Assembly (NCBI GenBank): GCA_946623875.1
Contig: CAMORO010000008.1
Location: 1 to 52,378 of the forward strand
Length of the DNA: 52,378 nt
DNA from: an uncultured Lachnospiraceae bacterium
Lineage (GTDB): Bacteria; Bacillota; Clostridia; Lachnospirales; Lachnospiraceae
Direction of reading: 5' to 3'
The translations under genes and the position numbers were made by a program. The first letter of the stretch is position 1. Every line of letters begins with the position of its first letter. The notes under the pieces are model-generated. The model saw nothing but the letters and a program-made list of their open reading frames with translations. It was not told the origin of the DNA and searched no databases. Shown piece after piece: positions 8,448-17,869 of the stretch.

Positions 8448-9592
8448 AACCTGCCTCCATCTCTTCCACGAAAATAATCATTGAGTGCATCACATACGGC
8501 AAGAACCTGCTCATCCTTTATCCCGTAATGCAACGGAAGCCTTAACAGGCGCTCACTGTCTCTGGTTGTATATCTGTCTTCTCCCACGAACCTTCCAAAA
8601 CGCATACCGGCCGGTGAAGTGTGCAGCGGAATATAATGAAATACCGAATAAATGCCATGCTCCTTAAGATAACCGATGACTGCCGTACGCTCATCTATAT
8701 CCTTAACCTTTATATAGAACATATGGGCATTATGTTCACAATCATCCGGTATTACCGGAAGCTCAATAAATCCATCTGCCTTAAGCGGAGTGAGCATTTC
8801 ATAATACATGTCCCACGCTTTCATTCTCGATCCCTGTATCTTATCAAAGGCTTCAAGCTGAGCATACAGATAAGCAGCATTCAATTCACTGGGAAGATAT
8901 GAAGATCCCGCATCCATCCACGTGTATTTATCTATTTCGCCTCTGTAAAATCTGCTTCTGTTGGTTCCTTTTTCCCGCACGATCTCAGCCCGTTCAATAT
9001 TCTCACGATCACGTATCAGGAGCGCTCCTCCTTCTCCCATGGATATATTTTTGGTTTCATGAAATGACAGACAGCCGTAATCGCCTATCGTACCACATGC
9101 CTTACCTTTATAAGTACTGCCTATTGCCTGAGCCGCATCCTCTATGACCTTGAGCCCACGCCTGTCTGCTATATCCATTATCGTTGTCATCTCACAGGAG
9201 ACACCTGCGTAATGCACCGGTATTATCGCCTTCGTCTTTTCGGTTACGGCATCCTCGATAAGCCTTTCATCGATGTTCATTGTATCTGGACGAACATCCA
9301 CAAATACCGGCTTCGCACCTCTCATGACTACAGCATCGGCTGTTGAAACAAAAGTAAAGGAGGGCATGATAACTTCGTCCTCCGGTTTAATATCTGACAG
9401 TATTACCGCCATCTCAGTAGCATGAGTGCAGGATGTTGTAAGAAGAGCCTTGGCAGGATCCAGCCTGTTCTCCAACCACTCGTTACACAGTTTTGTGTAT
9501 TTACCGTCGCCGCATATCTTACCACTGTCTATGGCATCCTTAATATAACCCAATTCGCTTCCCACATAAGGGGGAATGTTAAATTCTATCAT
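8444..9592 (-). CDS. rffA: dTDP-4-amino-4,6-dideoxygalactose transaminase (RffA/WecE type)
   Basis: 382 residues, the usual length for DegT/DnrJ/EryC1 aminotransferases. Visible motifs are EDAAQAIG (151-158) and SFHETKNISMGEGG, with Lys181 as the likely pyridoxal-phosphate lysine. The HETKN form of the lysine motif points to the RffA/WecE subgroup, which converts dTDP-4-keto-6-deoxyglucose to dTDP-4-amino-4,6-dideoxygalactose (dTDP-Fuc4N) using glutamate. A related outcome, such as a Qui4N product, cannot be excluded. It is the first gene of a minus-strand operon: the promoter is at 9666-9694 and AAGGG lies about eight bases before the ATG. No dTDP-glucose synthase or dehydratase (rmlA, rmlB) is in the window, so its substrate must come from elsewhere in the genome. 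Confidence 0.85.
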   Translation of the reverse strand: MIEFNIPPYVGSELGYIKDAIDSGKICGDGKYTKLCNEWLENRLDPAKALLTTSCTHATEMAVILSDIKPEDEVIMPSFTFVSTADAVVMRGAKPVFVDVRPDTMNIDERLIEDAVTEKTKAIIPVHYAGVSCEMTTIMDIADRRGLKVIEDAAQAIGSTYKGKACGTIGDYGCLSFHETKNISMGEGGALLIRDRENIERAEIVREKGTNRSRFYRGEIDKYTWMDAGSSYLPSELNAAYLYAQLEAFDKIQGSRMKAWDMYYEMLTPLKADGFIELPVIPDDCEHNAHMFYIKVKDIDERTAVIGYLKEHGIYSVFHYIPLHTSPAGMRFGRFVGEDRYTTRDSERLLRLPLHYGIKDEQVLAVCDALNDYFRGRDGGRL

Positions 9593-9665
9593 TTATTTAT
9601 TCCCTTTATTCATTTCCCTTTATGCCAAATTTCGGATCTTGATCTCCACACAAATATACTACTAT

Positions 9666-9694
9666 ATGATATACCCCAAGGTGTCTTTTTTCAA
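9666..9694 (-). promoter_or_regulatory. Candidate sigma-A promoter of the rffA operon
   Basis: On the minus strand TTGAAA (9694-9689) is followed, after exactly 17 bases, by TATCAT (9671-9666). The predicted start of transcription is about 65 bases before the rffA ATG. It is the only good promoter I see between the GT-C gene ending at 9739 and rffA, so it probably drives the operon running to the window edge. Confidence 0.55.
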
Positions 9695-9738
9695 GTGATT
9701 TATTGGGGCCTATCTCCGGGTCATCCCTGATCCTTCTC

Positions 9739-11406
9739 TCATTTATCCCTGTCCCTTACATAGAACTTCACCAAAAAGTTTTCCCTGCTCACAGGCATAT
9801 ACAATTCCTTGAGCAGCTTATACGGTCCTTCAGTGATACAGCTCACCCTGACCGCCCTGTCAGTCCCATCGGCACCTTCGTTTACCATTACCAGCTCATA
9901 TTCACCGTTTCCGATCTTCTCTTCCAGTTTCTTTTTGTAATCAAGATGCTTCCTCATAACATATCCGGCATAAGGGAACAGCCTCCGCTCCCACTCAGTA
10001 TTCAGATATTCCGAATACAGTTCCTCGCTCACCGCCCCGACATACCCGTTATTATAGTAGTATCTTCCGTTTTTCTCGGCATCAAATGCTAGTATGGGTG
10101 AGTAATATATTTCCCCCTTCTGTGCACACTCATCAATCGTTCTGTATGCCTCCTCCCATATTTCCTTCTGTTCCGGAAGCATATAATAATACGGAAGCCT
10201 GCGATCGGTTCTGTACAGTGTAAATACAAGCATGACGATCACAAACAGATCCCATGAAACCCTGCGCAACGTTGTACTGCCGTTTAAGCATCTGTCTTCT
10301 GAATATATCATCGCAAACATGACAAGAGGAGGTATCTGTATCTGAAGATAATATGACAGCCATGCACCGTCATTTGTACCAAGCACATACATAACGGGAA
10401 CGGATATGATCAGATCGGCCAGCAGCAGCTTCTCCACTGCCGATGTATTCTTAAGTCCGCTTCTTATGCGGTCAAAGAAACCGACAGCAGCTGTAACAAA
10501 AAAGAACAGGAACATCCCCACAAGGCTGCGCAGCTGCAATATCTCATATCCGAGTCCCGACTCAGGATCGACTTCATTTCTGAAGGTAATGACATCTTTA
10601 AGCTCATCAAGCCCCGAGCTGCCGGAAGCCTGAGACGTTCCCGCAAACGGTCCGTGAAGAAAGTAAATATAATATGTCCAGCATAAAGGACACCATATCG
10701 TGACCGCAACAGAAATCACGGACATCATGACAATACCGTAAATAAAGAACCTGAGTGCAGCATTCCTGTCGCAGAACAGCTTATAAACAAATATCGGGAT
10801 CGCTATATAAGCCATATATATCTTGGTATGGAGTGCAAGAATTATAATAATTATTTCAAGCAACTCCTTAAAGTGGAATTTTTTCCGGGTTTCCGTAAAG
10901 AGTGCCAGCATCATCCAGAAGAAACCAAGGGCATCCGGAACAGCATTAACATATCCGTATCTCCATGTACAGTTGATAAGGAGGGCAAAAACAGCTGCCG
11001 GAGCAGCTATCGTCCCGGTATTTTCCTTAACGATCCTGGCTCCCAGGAATGCAGCACTGAGCATGGAAATATAACTTACAATATAATGCAGTAATATAAG
11101 ATCAACCGGAAATACTTTGGCTAATGCGGCTGTTAACAGTGAATATACAGGACCGTACGCATACAACACTCCCGGTTCCTCACGGCCGAAAGCACCATAT
11201 GTCGAAAACGGATTAACACCGTTTAAGAAACTCCTTGTAAGCTGAATATTCGATACTTCCTGGAATTCATTCGGAATCGCGGCTTCCGCCAGTGATGACG
11301 TTGTTATGCCATACAGCAGAAACGCCGTGTATACGAGCACGGCGACACCCACTATATTCAATATGGTTCTTTCATTAAGACGCATGAGCTTCTTATCTCT
11401 TTTCAC
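9739..11406 (-). CDS. Polytopic membrane protein, GT-C glycosyltransferase-like
   Basis: 555 residues starting at a GTG that has GAGGTG five bases upstream. There is one N-terminal membrane helix (about 16-36), a first outer loop containing NEFQEVSNIQLTRSFLNGVNPF, roughly ten further hydrophobic segments to about residue 390, and a C-terminal soluble region of about 150 residues. The layout is that of GT-C enzymes (GT39/GT83-like), which transfer sugars from polyprenyl-phosphate donors at the outer face. It lies 67 bases downstream of the CotH gene and is probably in one operon with CotH and the DUF5672 gene. The sugar and acceptor are unknown. It could also be a transporter-like membrane protein, but the acidic first loop favours GT-C. 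Confidence 0.55.
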   Translation of the reverse strand: MKRDKKLMRLNERTILNIVGVAVLVYTAFLLYGITTSSLAEAAIPNEFQEVSNIQLTRSFLNGVNPFSTYGAFGREEPGVLYAYGPVYSLLTAALAKVFPVDLILLHYIVSYISMLSAAFLGARIVKENTGTIAAPAAVFALLINCTWRYGYVNAVPDALGFFWMMLALFTETRKKFHFKELLEIIIIILALHTKIYMAYIAIPIFVYKLFCDRNAALRFFIYGIVMMSVISVAVTIWCPLCWTYYIYFLHGPFAGTSQASGSSGLDELKDVITFRNEVDPESGLGYEILQLRSLVGMFLFFFVTAAVGFFDRIRSGLKNTSAVEKLLLADLIISVPVMYVLGTNDGAWLSYYLQIQIPPLVMFAMIYSEDRCLNGSTTLRRVSWDLFVIVMLVFTLYRTDRRLPYYYMLPEQKEIWEEAYRTIDECAQKGEIYYSPILAFDAEKNGRYYYNNGYVGAVSEELYSEYLNTEWERRLFPYAGYVMRKHLDYKKKLEEKIGNGEYELVMVNEGADGTDRAVRVSCITEGPYKLLKELYMPVSRENFLVKFYVRDRDK

Positions 11407-11473
11407 CTAAACACCTCTGCCTTCGATCACTCAAACTGTTGTCGGAATGCTTACAACACGCTTCTCGGAAATA

Positions 11474-13543
11474 TCAATCATAAACTGCCGTAACAACACA
11501 TTCACCATCCGGGAAAAAAGTAATCCTGCTCCCCTCACTGTCAACTACCATTCCTCCCTCAACCTGCCAATGGTCAAATACTTCTCCATCGGCGGGCCGG
11601 GCCGTAACCGTCACCGGGACTTCCCTGAAATACAGGCCATTGTATTCACCCGTCTTTTCCAGATTGCTGTTGTTTAATGTAAAAGACCCCTTGGAAATAT
11701 CCGGCTGTACCACTGTTACCGACACACAATCCGATAAGTCGAAGCCTCTTTTTATCTGTTCGGGAAACACCTCATATCTTCCGGTAAACCACTGTTCAAC
11801 CCCGTCTATGCAATCACTTACATATTTATTCGGATCCATAAACCTTGCAATACTCTCAGGTCCAAAGCGTATTAAAGAATAAGGAACAAGAAGCCCGTAC
11901 TGAGCCCTGTATTTCTCAATAGCCTCGCTCACCCTGGATTTTTCAAAGTCAAGATTTCGCATATCACACAAATCGGTTATAAACATATCACGGAATTCAT
12001 TATTGGCAAGCAATGCTCCAAGAAGCCTGCTTCCGGTAGCAGTATTGTTCTCATCGCAGGCCGCTCCCATGATATCTTCATTTACACCCACATCCTCATA
12101 TATTCCGGATGAGTAATCCGTGTCAAAGCACATCATGCGCCATTTGCCGTCACCGCACGGATGCATCTTATCTATACGGCGTACACGCCACATTTCCCAG
12201 TTATTATCATTCACAAATATACTGTCTTTATTACAAATATAGATGTTCAGTGCACAGTAGGAAGCGAAGCTTTCCATATCAAGCATATCACACGCCACGC
12301 TGTAATTGGCGGGTATGCTCATATCGTTTCCCATTATGAACTCTTCCATTTCGTAAAAAGATGGCATATCCTCCTCGAAGCCCTCTTCGATCTTTCCGTT
12401 TTTTACTATTATTACATTATCCTCTGATATTCCGTAATTGTACTCAATATATTCCCCACTGTAATCTTCAACAAGGGTATAACATCCCCAGTATTCTCCG
12501 TTTATAAACACAACCACGGGCTCGCTGTCCTGAGTCTCGAAATTCCGTGTACTTACCATTTCCTGGATAAACGGATCCCTGATCTTACCGTAATCGCAGT
12601 CATTACCGCCGTTTCTTAATATAAATGATCTGTATTTACTGACTTCTCCCGTTCCGTCCGAACGCAGATTGCCAGGTATCAGGTCATAATCAATATATTT
12701 GCTTCCGTATTTCTTACGGCATTTAAGCCTGAAGCTCTTCTGGGAATTGCTCCTGCTGGCTCCGCCCATTATACGCATCCCCACATCAGAGACAAATCCG
12801 GCACTGCCATCACCCGGCATATATTCCACAGTTGCGGGTCTCTCCCATTCATTGCCCCTGTTTGAAAAATTGCCTATGGGTTCATCAGCCGTTGCAGCAT
12901 CATTGACCGTTGTTGCATCATCGGCCGCTGCATGACCATCATTATCACCTGCCAGCCATTCATCATAGGTCTTACCCAATACGTATATGCCATCCTCATA
13001 AGAGAACAGATTGTCGGCATCAGTATACAATGATATGACCGGAGCCGGACCAAATGCTGCCACTCTGTCTATCCCTATGAAATATGTTCCGCTCGCAACC
13101 TTGCTTGTCCTTCCGTCCGGCAGTACGGCAACCGCGCGGATCACGTTTCCCTTGATCACGGAAACACCGGGGATGTAATCCTCATTGGGATTTATGCCCG
13201 TAATGGCACTGAGGTAATTGGAATAGCCGCTTCTGTTGTCGAGCACAAATCCACCGGTATACGGTTCCGAATCCTCTGTGGGCACAGATCCATCGAAGGT
13301 ACAGTATATCTGTGCACCCGGATCGGGATAACTTATCGTAAGTTCAAACGGTCCCGCATAGAATCCGCTGCTTATATTGAATATCGGAGCATCTTCCTGC
13401 AGTGTTGTCTCCGCCGTTCTGACCGCTGCTCTTTCCTTCAGATACCCGTTTATCCCTACCAGCAGTACACAGAGTATGAGTACCACCGGAATACCTATGA
13501 CCGAAGCAGCGATCAAGCGTTTATTGCTTTTGATCTTAATCAT
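11474..13543 (-). CDS. Membrane-anchored CotH kinase family protein with chitobiase-like domain
   Basis: 689 residues. An N-terminal anchor (about 10-30) precedes a domain with GAQIYCTFDGSVPT (77-90), resembling the chitobiase/beta-hexosaminidase C-terminal fold often fused to CotH. The CotH kinase domain (about 165-560) has QKSFRLK (268-274), FINGEYWGCYTLVED (346-360) and CFDTDYSSG (472-480, matching the WDxD metal motif). A small C-terminal repeat ends in VFDHWQVEGG, like InlB-type B repeats. CotH proteins are atypical kinases that phosphorylate secreted or spore-coat proteins. A low-complexity Asp/Ala/Thr insert lies near 200-222. AAGGAG is about 15 bases from this ATG, longer than ideal, but upstream starts would overlap the DUF5672 gene. 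The substrate is unknown; the neighbours suggest envelope glycan work. Confidence 0.85.
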   Translation of the reverse strand: MIKIKSNKRLIAASVIGIPVVLILCVLLVGINGYLKERAAVRTAETTLQEDAPIFNISSGFYAGPFELTISYPDPGAQIYCTFDGSVPTEDSEPYTGGFVLDNRSGYSNYLSAITGINPNEDYIPGVSVIKGNVIRAVAVLPDGRTSKVASGTYFIGIDRVAAFGPAPVISLYTDADNLFSYEDGIYVLGKTYDEWLAGDNDGHAAADDATTVNDAATADEPIGNFSNRGNEWERPATVEYMPGDGSAGFVSDVGMRIMGGASRSNSQKSFRLKCRKKYGSKYIDYDLIPGNLRSDGTGEVSKYRSFILRNGGNDCDYGKIRDPFIQEMVSTRNFETQDSEPVVVFINGEYWGCYTLVEDYSGEYIEYNYGISEDNVIIVKNGKIEEGFEEDMPSFYEMEEFIMGNDMSIPANYSVACDMLDMESFASYCALNIYICNKDSIFVNDNNWEMWRVRRIDKMHPCGDGKWRMMCFDTDYSSGIYEDVGVNEDIMGAACDENNTATGSRLLGALLANNEFRDMFITDLCDMRNLDFEKSRVSEAIEKYRAQYGLLVPYSLIRFGPESIARFMDPNKYVSDCIDGVEQWFTGRYEVFPEQIKRGFDLSDCVSVTVVQPDISKGSFTLNNSNLEKTGEYNGLYFREVPVTVTARPADGEVFDHWQVEGGMVVDSEGSRITFFPDGECVVTAVYD

Positions 13544-13568
13544 TAAATGATACTTTGTCTCCTTAATT

Positions 13569-14414
13569 TCATATGATATTGCAACCATTCGAAACAGACT
13601 CGAAATACTTCGTATTTTCCCGGTTTTGGAGCAGATCGGGATAATGTTTCTCCCACGCGTGCACTGCATAAGGTACATTTCCCTTATCCATCTCATCCTT
13701 CATATTGGTCTCAAGAGCGAAGGCGGAAGCCTCCTCCACAGTTGCCGCTCTGTATTTATCAGCCGGATCCAGTGCAAACCATGAAAAGAACATATCCTCG
13801 TTGAATCTCCAGTAGAAATCTATGAGATTCCGCTTCCGTTCCAGAAGATTAAGCGAATGTAATACATGTCTCAGTGAAAAGCCTCCGTTTCCAACCTTTA
13901 CATCTTCCGGGCGTTTCACCACCCTGAGCTTAAAGAAATCCTTAATACCGTACGGTTTGGCGAAAGGACCTTCCGGCCACGGTGCTCCCCAGTAATCGTA
14001 TGCCTTTTCTCTTGATACTGAAAGAAATTCCTCCAATGTATGATCCGTATTTAGTATATATGTGTCCGTCTGTGCGATCAGCATATACTCATAGTCGAGA
14101 AATGCTCTGTAGAACTCCTGTGAAAGAAGAAGCCTGCTGTATGTTTTATTTGATTTAAAATACTTCTTCCTGAACGGTTTGAAATGGATATGATCATTAA
14201 ACAGATCCGCTATATTAGTATCTTTTTTATTTTTGATCTCCTCACTGAATACGTCGATGATCAGTTCCTCATAAGCCGACGTATCCATCAAAAACGGATG
14301 CACAAAGAAGATATCGTAATCCTTAAGCACTTCCGTGTTCCTGCGGATTGATATCTTCTCGTTATCTGTCGGTATTGTATTGTATATCGGTATTATTATG
14401 CAGCAGGGTTTCAT
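13569..14414 (-). CDS. DUF5672 family protein (putative glycosyltransferase)
   Basis: 281 residues, no signal peptide or membrane helix. Characteristic strings are AQTDTYIL (114-121), DYWGAPW (140-146), GNGGFSLR (175-182), NEDMFFSW (205-212) and HAWEKH (252-257). These match the DUF5672 family, which is found in capsule and LPS loci and looks like a GT-A-fold glycosyltransferase: TDT could act as the DxD motif and the NED segment resembles acceptor or base motifs. The start has no visible Shine-Dalgarno. It is followed by the CotH and GT-C genes in the same direction and preceded by the groEL terminator region, so it probably heads its own transcription unit. Family call is good; enzymatic activity is inference. 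Confidence 0.75.
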   Translation of the reverse strand: MKPCCIIIPIYNTIPTDNEKISIRRNTEVLKDYDIFFVHPFLMDTSAYEELIIDVFSEEIKNKKDTNIADLFNDHIHFKPFRKKYFKSNKTYSRLLLSQEFYRAFLDYEYMLIAQTDTYILNTDHTLEEFLSVSREKAYDYWGAPWPEGPFAKPYGIKDFFKLRVVKRPEDVKVGNGGFSLRHVLHSLNLLERKRNLIDFYWRFNEDMFFSWFALDPADKYRAATVEEASAFALETNMKDEMDKGNVPYAVHAWEKHYPDLLQNRENTKYFESVSNGCNII

Positions 14415-14464
14415 TGGATAATAATAACATATTTTTGTATATAATTCTATGATTGAATTAGAAA

Positions 14465-14541
14465 CTGTCGCCGCTCATATCCGGCTGTCGCCGCCAGGCT
14501 TATTCGCTTCACTCCGTTCCGCTCATATCCGGCTGTCGCCG
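14465..14541. repeat. Short direct repeats between groEL and the DUF5672 gene
   Basis: A 23-base sequence beginning ccgctcatatccggctgtcg is present twice without mismatch (14471-14493 and 14519-14541). A third partial copy of its end, ctgtcgccg, sits at 14465-14473. The second copy can fold into a 7-bp hairpin (14527-14533 with 14538-14544). The 8-mer gccaggct at 14493-14500 is complementary to agcctggc at 14607-14614, bracketing the large hairpin next to it. No coding potential is evident. Confidence 0.75.
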
Positions 14542-14545
14542 GATT

Positions 14546-14606
14546 AAATAAGAGAGACACCCGCATCTTGCGTGCGAGCACGCGATACGGGGTGTCTCTC
14601 TTATTT
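14546..14606 (-). terminator. Long hairpin downstream of groEL, probable terminator
   Basis: A perfect 17-bp inverted repeat (14546-14562 with 14590-14606) encloses 27 bases that form a further stem (gcgtg 14570-14574 with cacgc 14579-14583). It lies 20 bases after the groEL stop. On the minus strand the distal arm ends in CTTATTTAA rather than a long T tract, so termination may rely on the unusually strong stem. Confidence 0.7.
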
Positions 14607-14626
14607 AGCCTGGCTCGTAGCTACGC

Positions 14627-16261
<1,635 letters not shown>

Positions 16262-16308
16262 CTAAAATACTGATAAATTACACTCATTCGTTTTTCTCAG
16301 AGTGAACC

Positions 16309-16593
16309 TTACTCAACAACAGCCAGAATATCCGACTGCTTAACTATGATGAATTCCTCATCCTCAAGCTTCACATCTGTTCCCGAATACTTGGAATAGA
16401 TAACCTGCTGTCCAACCTTAACTTCCATCTTTACTTCCTTGCCGTCAACAACGGTTCCGGGGCCTACGGCAATAACTTCAGCCTGCTGCGGCTTCTCCTT
16501 ATTCTGTCCCGGCAAAACGATGCCCGATTTGGTTGTTTCCTCAGCTTCAAGCTGCTTAAGTACTACTCTGTCGCCCAATGGTACTAACTTCAT
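16309..16593 (-). CDS. groES: 10 kDa co-chaperonin GroES
   Basis: 94 residues beginning MKLVPLGDRVVLKQ, with the mobile-loop segment KSGIVLPGQNKEKPQQAEV and the typical ending ILAVVE. GroES forms the heptameric lid of the GroEL chamber. I chose the ATG at 16593 because AGGAGG lies nine bases upstream and the protein then has normal length. A longer in-frame extension would run through the CIRCE operator. First gene of the groES-groEL operon. Confidence 0.99.
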   Translation of the reverse strand: MKLVPLGDRVVLKQLEAEETTKSGIVLPGQNKEKPQQAEVIAVGPGTVVDGKEVKMEVKVGQQVIYSKYSGTDVKLEDEEFIIVKQSDILAVVE

Positions 16594-16643
16594 TGTAACT
16601 CGCCTCCTATTAGAATAAATTATTATTAGCTTTTCTTGTTTTG

Positions 16644-16670
16644 TTAGCACTCAAATCAATGGAGTGCTAA
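16644..16670 (-). promoter_or_regulatory. CIRCE operator (HrcA binding site)
   Basis: A perfect match to the consensus: TTAGCACTC (16644-16652), nine bases, GAGTGCTAA (16662-16670). It lies between the promoter and groES, where HrcA binding would block transcription until heat shock. hrcA itself is not in the window. Confidence 0.98.
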
Positions 16671-16680
16671 CACATGTATT

Positions 16681-16709
16681 ATAATAATCCGATTGAGCAA
16701 GATTGTCAA
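16681..16709 (-). promoter_or_regulatory. groES-groEL promoter
   Basis: On the minus strand TTGACA (16709-16704), 17 bases, TATTAT (16686-16681), with an overlapping TATAAT at 16683-16678. The predicted transcription start falls at or just inside CIRCE, the expected arrangement for HrcA control. Confidence 0.8.
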
Positions 16710-16717
16710 CTAACAAT

Positions 16718-17830
16718 TTAGTTTTTTATATCATTATTTTTTTTCGGCCATCTGACTATAAAAGGAAGCCATCTGTTTATAAACATGACTATAGGGATCT
16801 CAACGATCAGAATGATGATGAGCATGATCACATCATCAACATATCTGTATATACCCGGCATATATTTCATATACAGACCGCATATCGTCGAAAGTACGGG
16901 CAGCGGATTGTGAGTGGCCATCATCGTAAGTGAATTCTTCCCGAAAAACTCAAGCGGCCTGCACTTTATATCCAGAGCTTCCCCCAGATACAGAATGGCA
17001 GCCGACGTCAGTATTCCGGTCAGATACTGCAGAGGCAGACTCACTATCCTGACAAAGGCATAGTCCACGAAATGATTGGGCTGTGCGATCGGAAAATCAA
17101 TGATAAGCCAGATGATACATACAGTCACCACTGTCTTCCTGTTAAGTGCCAACAGCTTATCCTTATATTCAAAATAGAAGTATCCGGCATATATAAAAAC
17201 GGCTGACATAAGAATTCTGGTAAACTTAACAAAGGTAAACCATCCGTTAGAATATTCCTCAATCACACCATAATGGAGCACGCAGTAACATACGAGGCTT
17301 AATACCGTTACAAATATAAAACCGGCCCATTCGCCGATCAGTCCCTTTCTGTAGGAACTGCCGGTCTCTTCACGCTTACCCTCATCCGATCCGTTTCTTC
17401 TTCCGAAATATCTTAACAGCAGCACACATATGACCTCTGCGAAAAACAGGGTGGGCATAAACCACAGCGCATCATATCCCGACAGGGTAAACGTACTCTT
17501 TACTATTTCCATTATGTTGGAGAAGCTGCCCTGTCTGAATACAATCCTCATTAAAAGATAATACAGGATTATCAGACAACTGAAAGAGAAAAACGGATAC
17601 AACACACCCTTCATCCTTTTGACAATGATCTGAATAAAGCTTTCATTCCTCCATCTGTCCAGGTAATTCAGCAATGCTCCGGATACGAAAAAGAATATAG
17701 CCATGCAGAAGGATCCAATCCACGAACACAGAGGATTGTCGCCGGTATCCACATGAGCAAGTATAACAACAACGATACCGATGCCGCGCGCTATATCAAG
17801 ATAATTCAGTTTCTGCTTATGTTCCGCCAT
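16718..17830 (-). CDS. Acyltransferase-3 family membrane protein
   Basis: 370 residues, about ten membrane helices. The N-terminal NYLDIARGIGIVVVILAH holds the canonical Arg-X10-His of acyltransferase-3 proteins, followed by FFFVSGALL and, near the C-terminus, FFGKNSLTMMATHNP. These enzymes transfer acetyl or other acyl groups to sugars during export or on the cell surface. The ATG at 17830 was chosen because GAGAGGG lies six to eight bases upstream; a TTG five codons earlier falls inside that site. The stop codon adjoins the groES promoter region. Compared with the truncated relative at 1-1019 it keeps the Arg, so it is probably active. Substrate unknown. Confidence 0.85.
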   Translation of the reverse strand: MAEHKQKLNYLDIARGIGIVVVILAHVDTGDNPLCSWIGSFCMAIFFFVSGALLNYLDRWRNESFIQIIVKRMKGVLYPFFSFSCLIILYYLLMRIVFRQGSFSNIMEIVKSTFTLSGYDALWFMPTLFFAEVICVLLLRYFGRRNGSDEGKREETGSSYRKGLIGEWAGFIFVTVLSLVCYCVLHYGVIEEYSNGWFTFVKFTRILMSAVFIYAGYFYFEYKDKLLALNRKTVVTVCIIWLIIDFPIAQPNHFVDYAFVRIVSLPLQYLTGILTSAAILYLGEALDIKCRPLEFFGKNSLTMMATHNPLPVLSTICGLYMKYMPGIYRYVDDVIMLIIILIVEIPIVMFINRWLPFIVRWPKKNNDIKN

Positions 17831-17869
17831 TTTATTCCCTCTCAATTATTGTGAACGAATTAAATTCGT

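Noticed and set aside
9674-9708. ccccaa ... ttgggg inverted repeat as a terminator after the GT-C gene at 9739
   Set aside because: Six base pairs with a 23-base loop and no T tract; it also overlaps the good rffA promoter, so chance is more likely.
16708-16723. aactaa/ttagtt hairpin with a T run at the acyltransferase stop
   Set aside because: The T run is on the plus strand, where no gene ends; on the minus strand it leads directly into the groES promoter.
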